DNA of 8,740 nt from Thermoplasmatales archaeon (GCA_030019485.1 JASEEW010000074.1:1-8740), one strand, 5' to 3'; shown: positions 1 through 5,819, counted from the stretch's first letter. The notes: a model not told the origin generated them from the sequence alone. Translations and numbers: made by a program.

Positions 1-28
1 CACCCACATTTTTTATTTTACACATTGA

Positions 29-235
29 CTAATAACCCCAAAAATAAAGTAATAATTGAAGAGATAGGAGTATTACAATAAAAATTCCTCCTATAATTAT
101 CATGATGCGCCATGCTTTCAATCCAAGAGGGAGCTCCTGTGGTAAAAGATGATAATGCGCTATCATCATTAGAGTGTATCCATAAAGAGAAAAAGATAAC
201 ACAAATAGTATATAGAATATAGGATTTTCACTCAT
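29..235 (-). CDS. Small two-helix membrane protein, unknown function
   Basis: A 68-residue protein, not recognised. It has two hydrophobic segments (about residues 4-24 and 43-66) joined by a short loop containing HYH and a proline-rich LLPQELPLG stretch, and it ends in aromatic residues (YFWGY). I see no signal peptide or catalytic motif. A longer reading begins at a GTG at 244 that overlaps the TGA of the upstream deaminase gene. I prefer the ATG at 235 because AGGTGA lies exactly 5 nt before it, the same arrangement as at other genes here. It is the last gene of the SAM by-product recycling cluster, 5 nt behind the deaminase, so it is probably cotranscribed and translationally coupled. Whether it works in that pathway, for example in transport, is a guess from position only. 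The reading frame is well supported, the function is not. Confidence 0.6.
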   Translation of the reverse strand: MSENPIFYILFVLSFSLYGYTLMMIAHYHLLPQELPLGLKAWRIMIIIGGIFIVILLSLQLLLYFWGY

Positions 236-240
236 TTTAT

Positions 241-246
241 TCACCT
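241..246 (-). promoter_or_regulatory. Ribosome-binding site deciding the start of the 68-aa protein
   Basis: The minus strand reads AGGTGA, then ATAAA, then ATG. This matches the anti-Shine-Dalgarno end of archaeal 16S rRNA and overlaps the stop codon of the upstream deaminase. It favours ATG at 235 over the GTG at 244. Confidence 0.65.
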
Positions 247-1485
247 GCTAATTAAGTCCGATGCAACCTTTTTCGCTTTTTCAAGTATTTCCTCTTCGCC
301 TTCAACCTTTCTATTTTCCATTAAAATTTTTCCATTGCATATTGTTGTGTCAACAGCAGAGCCGTTTGCAGAGTAAACCAAATCAGAAATCAGGTCATGA
401 CACGGTGTTATTTCTGTTTTCTTTAAGTCCATCAACAGAATATCAGCCAGTTTCCCTTCCTCAATTTTTCCTGCATTAAATCCAAGCGCTTTTGCACCAT
501 TCAGGGTTGCTATGTTGAACATTTCTTTTGCAGGCATGATTGTTTCATCATTGAAATAGGATTTCTGCAAGAGTGAGCCTATTTTCATCTCCTCAAACAT
601 ATCAAGGTTGTTGTTTGATGCGCATCCATCTGTTCCAAGCGATACTGTTAATTTATTCATTTTCTGATAGTTGAATACACCGGATGCAAGCTTCATGTTT
701 GATGCAGGGTTATAGGATATTTTAACATTGTGCTTTTCTAAAAGATTTATATCCATGTTGGTAAGCCAGATGCAGTGTGCTGCTATAAGTTTTTTGTCGA
801 GGAAGCATATTTCCTCTAAATATTTTACTATTCTTTTATTGTGTTTTTTCACAAAATCCTCGTTTTCCTTTTTTGTTTCAGCAAGATGAAAATGTATAAT
901 CAGGTTTTTTTCATCAGCATAGTTTTTTATCCATCTCAAAGCCTCTTCTGAAACAGTGTAAACAGCATGAGGACCTAATGCTGGTTTTATTCTATCATTG
1001 CGCATGTTTTCTATGTTTCTTATTGTTTCCTTTGTTTTTTTAATCTCCTTTTCCCTTTTTTCTTCATTAAATAAATCGATGAAACCATAACTCAAAAAAG
1101 CCCTTAATCCCATTTCATCAACAGCGTTTGCAGCATTCTCCATGAAGAAATACATGTCATTGAAGCAGGTTGTGCCTGTTTTTATCATTTCAAGGCAGGC
1201 AAGTTTTGTTCCCCAGTAAACATCCTCAGGTTTTAATTTTAATTCTAGGGGCCAGATTTTGGTTTGAAGCCATTCATCAAGCTTCATGTCATCAGCGTAT
1301 CCTCTGAAAAGGCACATGGCTGCATGCGTATGGGTGTTAACCATTCCGGGTAGAATTGCCTTGTTTTTCCCATCTATCACACAATCTGCTTCAATTTTTT
1401 TTCCTATTTCCTGGATTATGTTATCCTCAACATAAACATGGGTTTCAGACCTGTCAAGAAGAACATTTTTTATCAGTATGCTCAT
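241..1485 (-). CDS. dadD: MTA/SAH/5'-deoxyadenosine deaminase (amidohydrolase superfamily)
   Basis: A zinc- or iron-dependent cytosolic amidohydrolase of 414 residues, full length for the family. It would remove the 6-amino group from the adenine of S-adenosylhomocysteine, methylthioadenosine and 5'-deoxyadenosine. The layout is an N-terminal beta-sandwich strand region, PGMVNTHTH with metal ligands H52 and H54, LFRGYADD (59-66), GPHAVYT with H173, HFHLAET with H200 and E203, AAHC with H237, SYNPASNMKLASG (257-269), and LGTDGCASNN with D286. A C-terminal sandwich (G-KIEEGKLADILLMD) closes the fold. The NPASNMKLASG and GTDGxASNNxLDMFEEM signatures are those of the MtaD/DadD group rather than guanine or cytosine deaminases. 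It follows the phosphorylase gene after a 103-nt repeat-filled gap. Its ribosome-binding site AAGGTGATCC is a near-perfect anti-SD match. The exact substrate cannot be read from sequence. Confidence 0.88.
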   Translation of the reverse strand: MSILIKNVLLDRSETHVYVEDNIIQEIGKKIEADCVIDGKNKAILPGMVNTHTHAAMCLFRGYADDMKLDEWLQTKIWPLELKLKPEDVYWGTKLACLEMIKTGTTCFNDMYFFMENAANAVDEMGLRAFLSYGFIDLFNEEKREKEIKKTKETIRNIENMRNDRIKPALGPHAVYTVSEEALRWIKNYADEKNLIIHFHLAETKKENEDFVKKHNKRIVKYLEEICFLDKKLIAAHCIWLTNMDINLLEKHNVKISYNPASNMKLASGVFNYQKMNKLTVSLGTDGCASNNNLDMFEEMKIGSLLQKSYFNDETIMPAKEMFNIATLNGAKALGFNAGKIEEGKLADILLMDLKKTEITPCHDLISDLVYSANGSAVDTTICNGKILMENRKVEGEEEILEKAKKVASDLISR

Positions 1486-1486
1486 T

Positions 1487-1496
1487 GGATCACCTT
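1487..1496 (-). promoter_or_regulatory. Very strong ribosome-binding site of the deaminase gene
   Basis: The minus strand reads AAGGTGATCC followed by one A and the ATG at 1485. GGTGATCC pairs without interruption with the conserved GGATCACC at the 3' end of archaeal 16S rRNA. It is the strongest site in the window and suggests independent, efficient initiation downstream of the repeat-filled gap. Confidence 0.75.
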
Positions 1497-1502
1497 TTGT
1501 TT

Positions 1503-1587
1503 AGTAGTTAGTATGCAGTAGTTAGGGGCTAGGGAAAATGTTCTCTTTCCCCTATCCCTAATCCCTAACCCCTGATCCCTAACTACT
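1503..1587. repeat. Inverted array of 7-base units (AGTAGTT/AGGGNNN) filling the intergenic gap
   Basis: The gap between the phosphorylase stop and the deaminase ribosome-binding site is built of 7-base units. The plus strand has five: AGTAGTT (1503), AGTATGC (1510), AGTAGTT (1517), AGGGGCT (1524) and AGGGAAA (1531). After an 8-base centre (1538-1545), six units run on the minus strand, listed from the outside in: AGTAGTT (1587-1581), AGGGATC, AGGGGTT, AGGGATT, AGGGATA and GGGGAAA (1552-1546). An 11-bp perfect inverted repeat joins 1517-1527 to 1577-1587, and an imperfect inner stem joins TAGGGAAA (1530-1537) to TTTCCCCTA (1546-1554). On the minus strand, which is the operon transcript, five runs of 3-4 G are separated by 3-4 nt loops, a standard G-quadruplex pattern. 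This resembles the heptanucleotide short tandem repeats known in cyanobacteria. I have no evidence for mobility. Confidence 0.8.
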
Positions 1588-1588
1588 T

Positions 1589-2302
1589 TCATTCTATCAC
1601 CTTAACAACATTTTTTAACAATTTTTTTATCTGATTTGAATTTTTCCTAGCATTCTGCAATATCTGCTCAAATGTTAAAGATTCAGATAGGACTCCGTTT
1701 GCGTAATTGTCAACAGAGCTGATGTTCACATATTTTAAACCAAGTTCTTTTGAAAGTGTTGCCTCTGTTGCCATGTTCATTCCAACAACATCAGCATAAT
1801 TCTTCAGAAAATTTATTTCTGCTTTTGTTTCAAGCCTGGGACCTGTTGTCTGAACATAAACACCCTCATAGACATTTGCACCAATTGATTTTGCCTGCTC
1901 AACAACAATTTTTCTCATTGATTCATCAACTTCCGGTGTAACATGCACAATTTCTTTTTCATAATATGTTTGGATGCCCCATAGATTCATGTAATCATTC
2001 GGAATAAAAATGCAGGGCGGTTTTATTTTCTTCTTCAAAGAACCAACAGATGTCACACCAATTATTTTCTCAACACCAATTTTTTTCAAAGCAAAAATGT
2101 TTGCCTTATAGTTTATCGTATGCGGTGGAAGATTTCTTTTCTTCCCATGACGCGGTAAGAATGTAACTGTTTTCCCTGAAAACTCACCAATCTCTACAGA
2201 ATCAGACGGGCTTCCATATTTTGTTTTAATCTTCACAGATTTTGACTTCCTGAGCAGTTCAGAAAAACCAGACCCACCAATAATCGCAATCCTCGGCTTC
2301 AT
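1589..2302 (-). CDS. Methylthioadenosine/methylthioinosine phosphorylase (purine nucleoside phosphorylase family)
   Basis: A trimeric-type PNP/MTAP-family phosphorylase of 237 residues, somewhat short for the family. It would cleave 5'-methylthio-nucleoside with phosphate to a free purine base and 5-methylthioribose-1-phosphate. Visible motifs are the phosphate loop GGSGF (9-13), FLPRHG (48-53), PHTINYKAN (60-68), VTSVGSL (83-89), TGPRLET (153-159) and VGMNMATEA (173-181). The base-specificity loop SVDNYANG (196-203) differs from the TDYDCW of adenine-type MTA phosphorylases. With the N of DNY (N199) aligned to the conserved specificity residue, it resembles Asn-containing 6-oxopurine enzymes, so a methylthioinosine phosphorylase is plausible. 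A one-residue shift in the alignment would instead put D198 there, as in MTAP. No ribosome-binding site precedes the ATG; a TATA-like box lies about 26 nt upstream inside the kinase gene end, so a leaderless start is possible. Confidence 0.85.
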   Translation of the reverse strand: MKPRIAIIGGSGFSELLRKSKSVKIKTKYGSPSDSVEIGEFSGKTVTFLPRHGKKRNLPPHTINYKANIFALKKIGVEKIIGVTSVGSLKKKIKPPCIFIPNDYMNLWGIQTYYEKEIVHVTPEVDESMRKIVVEQAKSIGANVYEGVYVQTTGPRLETKAEINFLKNYADVVGMNMATEATLSKELGLKYVNISSVDNYANGVLSESLTFEQILQNARKNSNQIKKLLKNVVKVIE

Positions 2303-2316
2303 AAATAAGAATGGGT

Positions 2317-3234
2317 TTAAGGGTTTAATATTTTTGTTTTTTTCATCCTTCTCACAACATCATTCCATTTTGGGATTTTTGTCTGAGTACCATAACTTTC
2401 AACAACGAAGCTTGCAACCACTGCTCCTATCATGCCGCATTTTTCAAGGTCATAGTTTTTTGAAAGCCCTGCATAAAACCCTGCCCTGTATCCATCACCT
2501 GCGCCTGTTATATCAACAACCCTTTCTGCTTTAACAAGAGGTATTTTTATTTTTTCATTTTTTGTGTAAATCATGCTACCTTTTTTTCCTTTTGTGAGAA
2601 CAAAAACATCAACAAAATTTAAAATATCCTCTGGTTTTTTCATCTTCAGGTATTTTAATGCTGTTTTGCACTCAGATTCAGACGCAAAAAAATATTTTGA
2701 TTTTTTCAGCATGTATCTGAATGTTTCCTGAGAATAAACGTAGTGGATTTCCTGAGCAGGGTCAAAACCGATTGACTTACCTAATTTATATGCCAGGTCA
2801 ACAATCTTTTTGTAATACTCCGGCCTTCCTGTTGTTATGTGTATATTTTTTGAACTTCTCACAGCATGCTCAAAAACCCTGAATTTCCCCATGTCCCTCA
2901 TGGGTCCCTGATCCATTATCCCTATCTGTTTTTGCTTTGCTGAAATAAGCCAGCATGTTGGTGTATTGTAGCCTTTTACCTTTTTTAAATCCCTTAAATC
3001 CAAACCCGAATTTTTTAACGCGGAATAATAATCGTCCGGGAAGTTTTCACCGACAAAGGTGGCTAATGCTGTTTTCACCCCAAGTGTTGATGCTATTCTT
3101 GCAATATTTGCACCAGGTCCGCCAAAATATCTTTTGTTGTCAACAAGTTCTATTGATGTGTTCGGCTCAGGAAACCTTGGCAGGGTGATTATGCAGTCAA
3201 GGTTTGCGTGACCGAAAACAGATAAAAAATTCAT
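2317..3234 (-). CDS. PfkB/ribokinase-family nucleoside kinase
   Basis: A 305-residue sugar/nucleoside kinase that transfers phosphate from ATP to the 5'-hydroxyl of a nucleoside. The N-terminal part has GHANLDCI (8-15) and FPEPNTS (21-27). GGPGAN (38-43) is the first PfkB signature. FASESE (183-188) stands in the position of the usual N-x-x-E magnesium motif. VLTKGKKGS (212-220) and DITGAGDGYRAGF (241-253) form the second signature, with D247 as catalytic base. From memory, the FPEPNTS segment, the YDLEKCG-IGA-ASFVVE stretch (261-279) and the Q-T-x-x-P-x-W region closely resemble the Methanocaldococcus nucleoside kinase MJ0406, which accepts inosine, guanosine, cytidine and adenosine; an alignment is needed. 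The ATG overlaps the hydrolase stop codon (ATGA), and GGAG lies 9 nt upstream. Next to an SAH hydrolase homologue, it most likely phosphorylates the released inosine or adenosine. Ribokinase-like specificity is less likely. Confidence 0.82.
   Translation of the reverse strand: MNFLSVFGHANLDCIITLPRFPEPNTSIELVDNKRYFGGPGANIARIASTLGVKTALATFVGENFPDDYYSALKNSGLDLRDLKKVKGYNTPTCWLISAKQKQIGIMDQGPMRDMGKFRVFEHAVRSSKNIHITTGRPEYYKKIVDLAYKLGKSIGFDPAQEIHYVYSQETFRYMLKKSKYFFASESECKTALKYLKMKKPEDILNFVDVFVLTKGKKGSMIYTKNEKIKIPLVKAERVVDITGAGDGYRAGFYAGLSKNYDLEKCGMIGAVVASFVVESYGTQTKIPKWNDVVRRMKKTKILNP
2322..2336 (-). promoter_or_regulatory. Possible internal promoter for a leaderless phosphorylase transcript
   Basis: The minus strand reads AAAAATATTAAACCC at the very end of the kinase gene. 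The TATA-like AATATTAA is centred about 26 nt before the phosphorylase ATG, the spacing expected if transcription starts at the ATG. The absence of a ribosome-binding site there fits. AT-richness of the region makes chance occurrence possible. Confidence 0.3.
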
Positions 3235-4478
3235 GTTCCAATTCTCCAGTTGCTTAAATATTCCTTTTGCTCCTTTGTGAGTTCATCTATTTTCACATTC
3301 GTTGCTCTGAGTTCAGCTTTCGCGATTTCAGAATCAATATTGTCTGGCACATCATAAACCCTGTTTTCCATGTTTTGATGGTTTTTAACAAGGTATTCTG
3401 CACACAGTGCCTGCGCGGAGAAACTCATGTCCATGATTTCAACAGGATGGCCCTGACCAATGGAAAGGTTTACAAGGCGCGCCTCGCCAAGCAGGTAAAC
3501 ACTTCCCCCATTCTTCAATTTGTATTCATCAACATATTCCCTCACCTTTTTCCTGCTGACCGAGTTTTTTTCCAATGCCTCCTTTGAGATTTCACAGTCA
3601 AAATGCCCAGAGTTTGCAAGAATGCAGCCATCTTTTATAACTTCAAGATGCTTCTCAGAAACCACGTCCTTGCATCCTGTTGATGAAACAATGAAATCAG
3701 CATCCTTACAGGCTTCAATCATTGGCATAACATCAAAACCATCAAGTTTTGCCTCAACAGCCCTGATTGGATCAACCTCTGTGACAGCAACATTTGCGCC
3801 CATGCCCTTTGCCCTCATTGCAATGCCTTTTCCGCACCACCCATAACCCGCCACAACAAACCTTTTGCCTGCTATCAAAAGGTTTGTGCCTGTCATTATG
3901 CCATCCATTGTGGATTGCCCTGTACCGTACCTGTTGTCAAAAAGATGCTTCATAAAACCATTGTTTACAGCAATAACAGGAAACTTTAATTCCCCTTCCT
4001 TCTCCATGGCTTTAAGACGTACAACTCCTGTTGTTGTTTCCTCATTCGCACCTTTGATGTCTTTCAAAATTTCTTTCCTTTTTGTATGGACAAGAAATAT
4101 CAGGTCGCAGCCATCATCAACAATCAAATCAGGTTTCAGATCAATGACCTTGTTCAAATTTTGATAATATTCCGCCTCAGTTTCACCTTTTTTAGCAAAT
4201 GTCTCAAGACCCATATCGTTCAGTGTCATGGCAACGGAATCATCTGTTGAAAGGGGATTGCAGCTTGCAAGACGTACCTCCGCACCTGCCTCTTTCAATG
4301 TAAGGGCAAGAATGCCTGTTTTCGCCTCAACATGCAGTGCCATCCCTATTTTAACATTTTCCAAAGATTTTTCTCTAATCATCCTTTCCCTTATTTCAGA
4401 TAAAACAGGCATATGGGCTTTAGCCCATTCCAGCCTCTTCTTCCCTTTTTTTATCAAGACATTTTTTTCACTGACCAT
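3231..4478 (-). CDS. ahcY: S-adenosylhomocysteine / S-inosylhomocysteine hydrolase
   Basis: A 415-residue NAD-dependent cytosolic hydrolase that releases homocysteine from a nucleosidyl-homocysteine. Catalytic residues are present: D122 (VDDGCDL), E147 (NEETTTG), K177, D181 and N182 (MKHLFDN), and H49 (ALHVEAKTG). The NAD Rossmann loop is GYGWCGKG (211-218), followed by TEVDP (233-237) as the ribose-binding acidic strand end. NSGHFD (289-294) and GQGHP (341-345) follow. The residue matching human E59, which contacts the adenine amino group, is K53 here, and human C195 is T186. The protein ends at NWRIGT without the lysine/tyrosine tail of the eukaryotic enzyme, as I recall for other archaeal members. 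Methanocaldococcus MJ1388 of this family acts on S-inosylhomocysteine, and with a deaminase in the same cluster the same may hold here. The ATG follows GGAAGGA; the stop overlaps the kinase start. Confidence 0.93.
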   Translation of the reverse strand: MVSEKNVLIKKGKKRLEWAKAHMPVLSEIRERMIREKSLENVKIGMALHVEAKTGILALTLKEAGAEVRLASCNPLSTDDSVAMTLNDMGLETFAKKGETEAEYYQNLNKVIDLKPDLIVDDGCDLIFLVHTKRKEILKDIKGANEETTTGVVRLKAMEKEGELKFPVIAVNNGFMKHLFDNRYGTGQSTMDGIMTGTNLLIAGKRFVVAGYGWCGKGIAMRAKGMGANVAVTEVDPIRAVEAKLDGFDVMPMIEACKDADFIVSSTGCKDVVSEKHLEVIKDGCILANSGHFDCEISKEALEKNSVSRKKVREYVDEYKLKNGGSVYLLGEARLVNLSIGQGHPVEIMDMSFSAQALCAEYLVKNHQNMENRVYDVPDNIDSEIAKAELRATNVKIDELTKEQKEYLSNWRIGT

Positions 4479-4489
4479 TGTATCCTTCC

Positions 4490-4912
4490 TTATTTTCCCT
4501 CCATCCAGAGCCTGTTAAACTCTGATGTGAGGCGGGAAATCATTTTCTCATTTGTTGTCCAGACAGTGAATGCATCAGGATGGATTGATGATGTGAATAT
4601 CAGTGCCCTGTCAGCCCCCACTGCAAAGTTTGAATGCACATTCAGGTTTACCACAACCTCCGAGCCTTTTATCCTTGCTGTTCCCTCCTTTTGCTTGACA
4701 ACAACCCTTGAATCCTTTGGTATTTCAACGTTTTCTATCTTCTCAGCCACAATTAACAACTGTTTATTGCCTTTGATTTCATTTAGGTTCCACACAGATG
4801 TCAGCCTAGATGTCACGCCCCATGGCAGGATTTTTCTCATTCCAATCTCAACCATGAATGCTGTTACTATAATCCCAATCAATACCCCTAATCCTATAGA
4901 CAGCAAGTCCAT
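4490..4912 (-). CDS. Membrane-anchored conserved-looking protein, unknown function
   Basis: A 140-residue protein that I do not recognise. One N-terminal transmembrane segment (about residues 4-22) is followed by a basic turn (R26, K27) and a roughly 110-residue domain predicted by eye as mixed alpha/beta. This contains repeated short hydrophobic strands (LLIVAE, RVVVKQ, EVVVNLNVH, RALIFTS) and ends in an aromatic segment, HPDAFTVWTTNEKMISRLTSEFNRLW. That ending loosely recalls the last strand and helix of phospholipase D-like or TrmB effector domains, but no HKD motif is present, so this is only a resemblance. An upstream ATG at 4927 gives 145 residues; ATG at 4912 is preferred because GGTGAT-AAA precedes it directly. 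Its stop is 11 nt before the hydrolase start, making it the first gene of the recycling cluster. Topology suggests a single-pass anchor with the domain following the basic turn in the cytoplasm. Confidence 0.72.
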   Translation of the reverse strand: MDLLSIGLGVLIGIIVTAFMVEIGMRKILPWGVTSRLTSVWNLNEIKGNKQLLIVAEKIENVEIPKDSRVVVKQKEGTARIKGSEVVVNLNVHSNFAVGADRALIFTSSIHPDAFTVWTTNEKMISRLTSEFNRLWMEGK

Positions 4913-4915
4913 TTT

Positions 4916-4921
4916 ATCACC
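4916..4921 (-). promoter_or_regulatory. Ribosome-binding site deciding the start of the 140-aa protein
   Basis: The minus strand reads GGTGAT, AAA, ATG(4912). The other in-frame ATG at 4927 lies upstream of this site and has nothing comparable before it, so 4912 is the better start. Confidence 0.65.
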
Positions 4922-4940
4922 GAACATTAAATGTTTTAGG

Positions 4941-4953
4941 ATGTATTAAGGGT
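4941..4953 (-). promoter_or_regulatory. Weak candidate TATA box for the recycling operon
   Basis: The minus strand has CTTAATACAT centred near 4946. Transcription would start about 4920-4925, at or just before the ribosome-binding site of the first gene. The match to archaeal box A is modest, and another AT-rich candidate (ATTTATCA near 5005-5012) cannot be excluded. Confidence 0.25.
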
Positions 4954-5161
4954 TGTGCCTATTCTTCTCTGACTCTGAAGGTTGAGGCTGAGGGGCGATT
5001 GAAATAGGATGATAAATGATATCAGGATATGTTGGGGTGAGAATAGAGTTTAGGAATGATTTGGATAACATGAAAATTATGATAAATTGAGGCAGGAACA
5101 GAATATATGAAAGTATCTGGAGGGAGAAATGCATAAACTATCAATCCTCTACACCACAGTT

Positions 5162-5494
5162 TTATCCGTATCCAAGTCTTCTCTCATATGTTTTATGATT
5201 CATCCACTCTATAATTATGGAAATAACAATTATTTCATCCCTGGCTACAGAATAAAGAAGCCTCCATGCATTAGGCAGATTATACTTCCATAAATTATCT
5301 ATCTGATATTTTTTAATGTATTCTTTTGGTATGAGTCTTCTTTGGATTTGAATACCAGAGAAAGCATCTTTTTGAAGGTCATTAAAAGCCCTGTTTAACC
5401 ACTTGTACAGTTTTTTATCTTCTGTTTTAGATTCTTTCAGTTTCTCAAACGCATCTTTTAATTTTTTGTCAGCAAAAACAATAGTTGATATCAT
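5162..5494 (-). CDS. RelE/ParE-superfamily toxin
   Basis: A 110-residue protein with the RelE/ParE layout: an N-terminal strand, a long charged helical region (about 9-45), then a beta-sheet. Recognisable elements are NLWKYNLPNAWRLLYSV (67-83), with R78 in the usual arginine position of the central strand, and EWMNHKTYERRLGY (96-109), with H100, K101, Y103 and the terminal aromatic Y109. This ending is typical of archaeal RelE-like toxins described as plasmid-stabilisation proteins, which cut mRNA at the ribosome or, for ParE, poison gyrase; I cannot say which. The ATG overlaps the upstream gene's stop codon (ATGA), with GGTGG 4 nt before it, so translation is coupled to the putative antitoxin. 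No frameshift or truncation is visible, so the toxin appears intact. After its stop lie 249 nt without a convincing gene before the next start. Confidence 0.75.
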   Translation of the reverse strand: MISTIVFADKKLKDAFEKLKESKTEDKKLYKWLNRAFNDLQKDAFSGIQIQRRLIPKEYIKKYQIDNLWKYNLPNAWRLLYSVARDEIIVISIIIEWMNHKTYERRLGYG

Positions 5495-5769
5495 CTTACC
5501 ACCAAATCAGGTTTAAGAAACCTTTTTACCAACTCTGGATTCCATATCCAGGCAATCTTTCCCTCGCTGTCAATTGCTATCTTACCAGAGTTCAAAAGAT
5601 AATCATAAACAACCTGAAATGTTTGATACATCATCTTCTTGGGTAGATGCTCCCAAAGACTTCTTTTCTTAAACTCACCACTATGCTCTTTTATAAATTC
5701 CTCCACCATAAGGACTGTATCCAACCTTGGATAATGCAGTATCTCCTTGTCCATAAATGTTTGAGCCAT
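5491..5769 (-). CDS. Putative winged-helix antitoxin partner of the RelE-like toxin
   Basis: A 92-residue protein with an apparent winged helix-turn-helix: helix 1 in LDTVLMVEEFIKEHS (16-30), helix 2 in SLWEHLPK (37-44), a recognition-type helix in QTFQVVYDYLLNSG (49-62) and a wing in KIAIDSEGKIAWIWN (63-77). The C-terminal tail (78-92, ending KPDLVVR) could wrap the toxin, as antitoxin tails usually do. I recall similar small proteins paired with RelE-like genes in archaea, but it is not one of the classic RHH, AbrB or Phd antitoxin families. An upstream in-frame ATG at 5805 would add 12 residues; ATG at 5769 is chosen because AAGGTGG sits 4 nt before it and the TATA box lies between. The overlap with the toxin gene and an inverted repeat at the promoter suggest autorepression. 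Confidence 0.68.
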   Translation of the reverse strand: MAQTFMDKEILHYPRLDTVLMVEEFIKEHSGEFKKRSLWEHLPKKMMYQTFQVVYDYLLNSGKIAIDSEGKIAWIWNPELVKRFLKPDLVVR

Positions 5770-5773
5770 ACTC

Positions 5774-5780
5774 CCACCTT
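5774..5780 (-). promoter_or_regulatory. Ribosome-binding site deciding the antitoxin start
   Basis: The minus strand reads AAGGTGG, GAGT, ATG(5769). The spacing from GGTGG equals that seen before the toxin gene (GGTGG, TAAG, ATG). It excludes the longer reading from 5805, which would begin inside the promoter. Confidence 0.6.
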
Positions 5781-5803
5781 GTTGTATATATGTATATAAC
5801 AAC
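5781..5803. promoter_or_regulatory. Inverted repeat, candidate operator of the toxin-antitoxin pair
   Basis: GTTGT (5781-5785) and ACAAC (5799-5803) are perfect inverted arms around a 13-nt alternating TA-rich core, ATATATGTATATA. The element lies between the putative TATA box and the ribosome-binding site, the position where archaeal repressors block transcription start. A regulator bound here is inferred, most likely the winged-helix antitoxin. Confidence 0.5.
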
Positions 5804-5819
5804 AAATATTTAAGGCTTT
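5803..5819 (-). promoter_or_regulatory. Candidate BRE/TATA promoter of the toxin-antitoxin pair
   Basis: The minus strand has AAAGCC followed by TTAAATATTTG, an archaeal box-A-like element centred near 5808. Transcription would start around 5782, giving a 13-nt leader that contains the AAGGTGG ribosome-binding site. Confidence 0.4.

Noticed and set aside
1549..1583. CCCTAA-like units resembling eukaryotic telomere repeats
   Set aside because: The unit is 7 bases, not 6, varies between copies and sits inside an operon; similarity to telomeres is coincidental.
3520..4949. Several plus-strand frames of 96-178 codons opposite the hydrolase and membrane protein genes
   Set aside because: They lie antisense to well-identified genes, have no family motifs, and are serine/phenylalanine-rich mirror translations.
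4946..5134. A 62-codon minus-strand frame with a hydrophobic start and proline-rich tail
   Set aside because: Only 4 of 62 codons begin with G, unlike real genes here; there is no well-placed ribosome-binding site, and the pyrimidine-rich strand explains the open frame and its hydrophobicity. The 4928-5161 region otherwise shows no gene.
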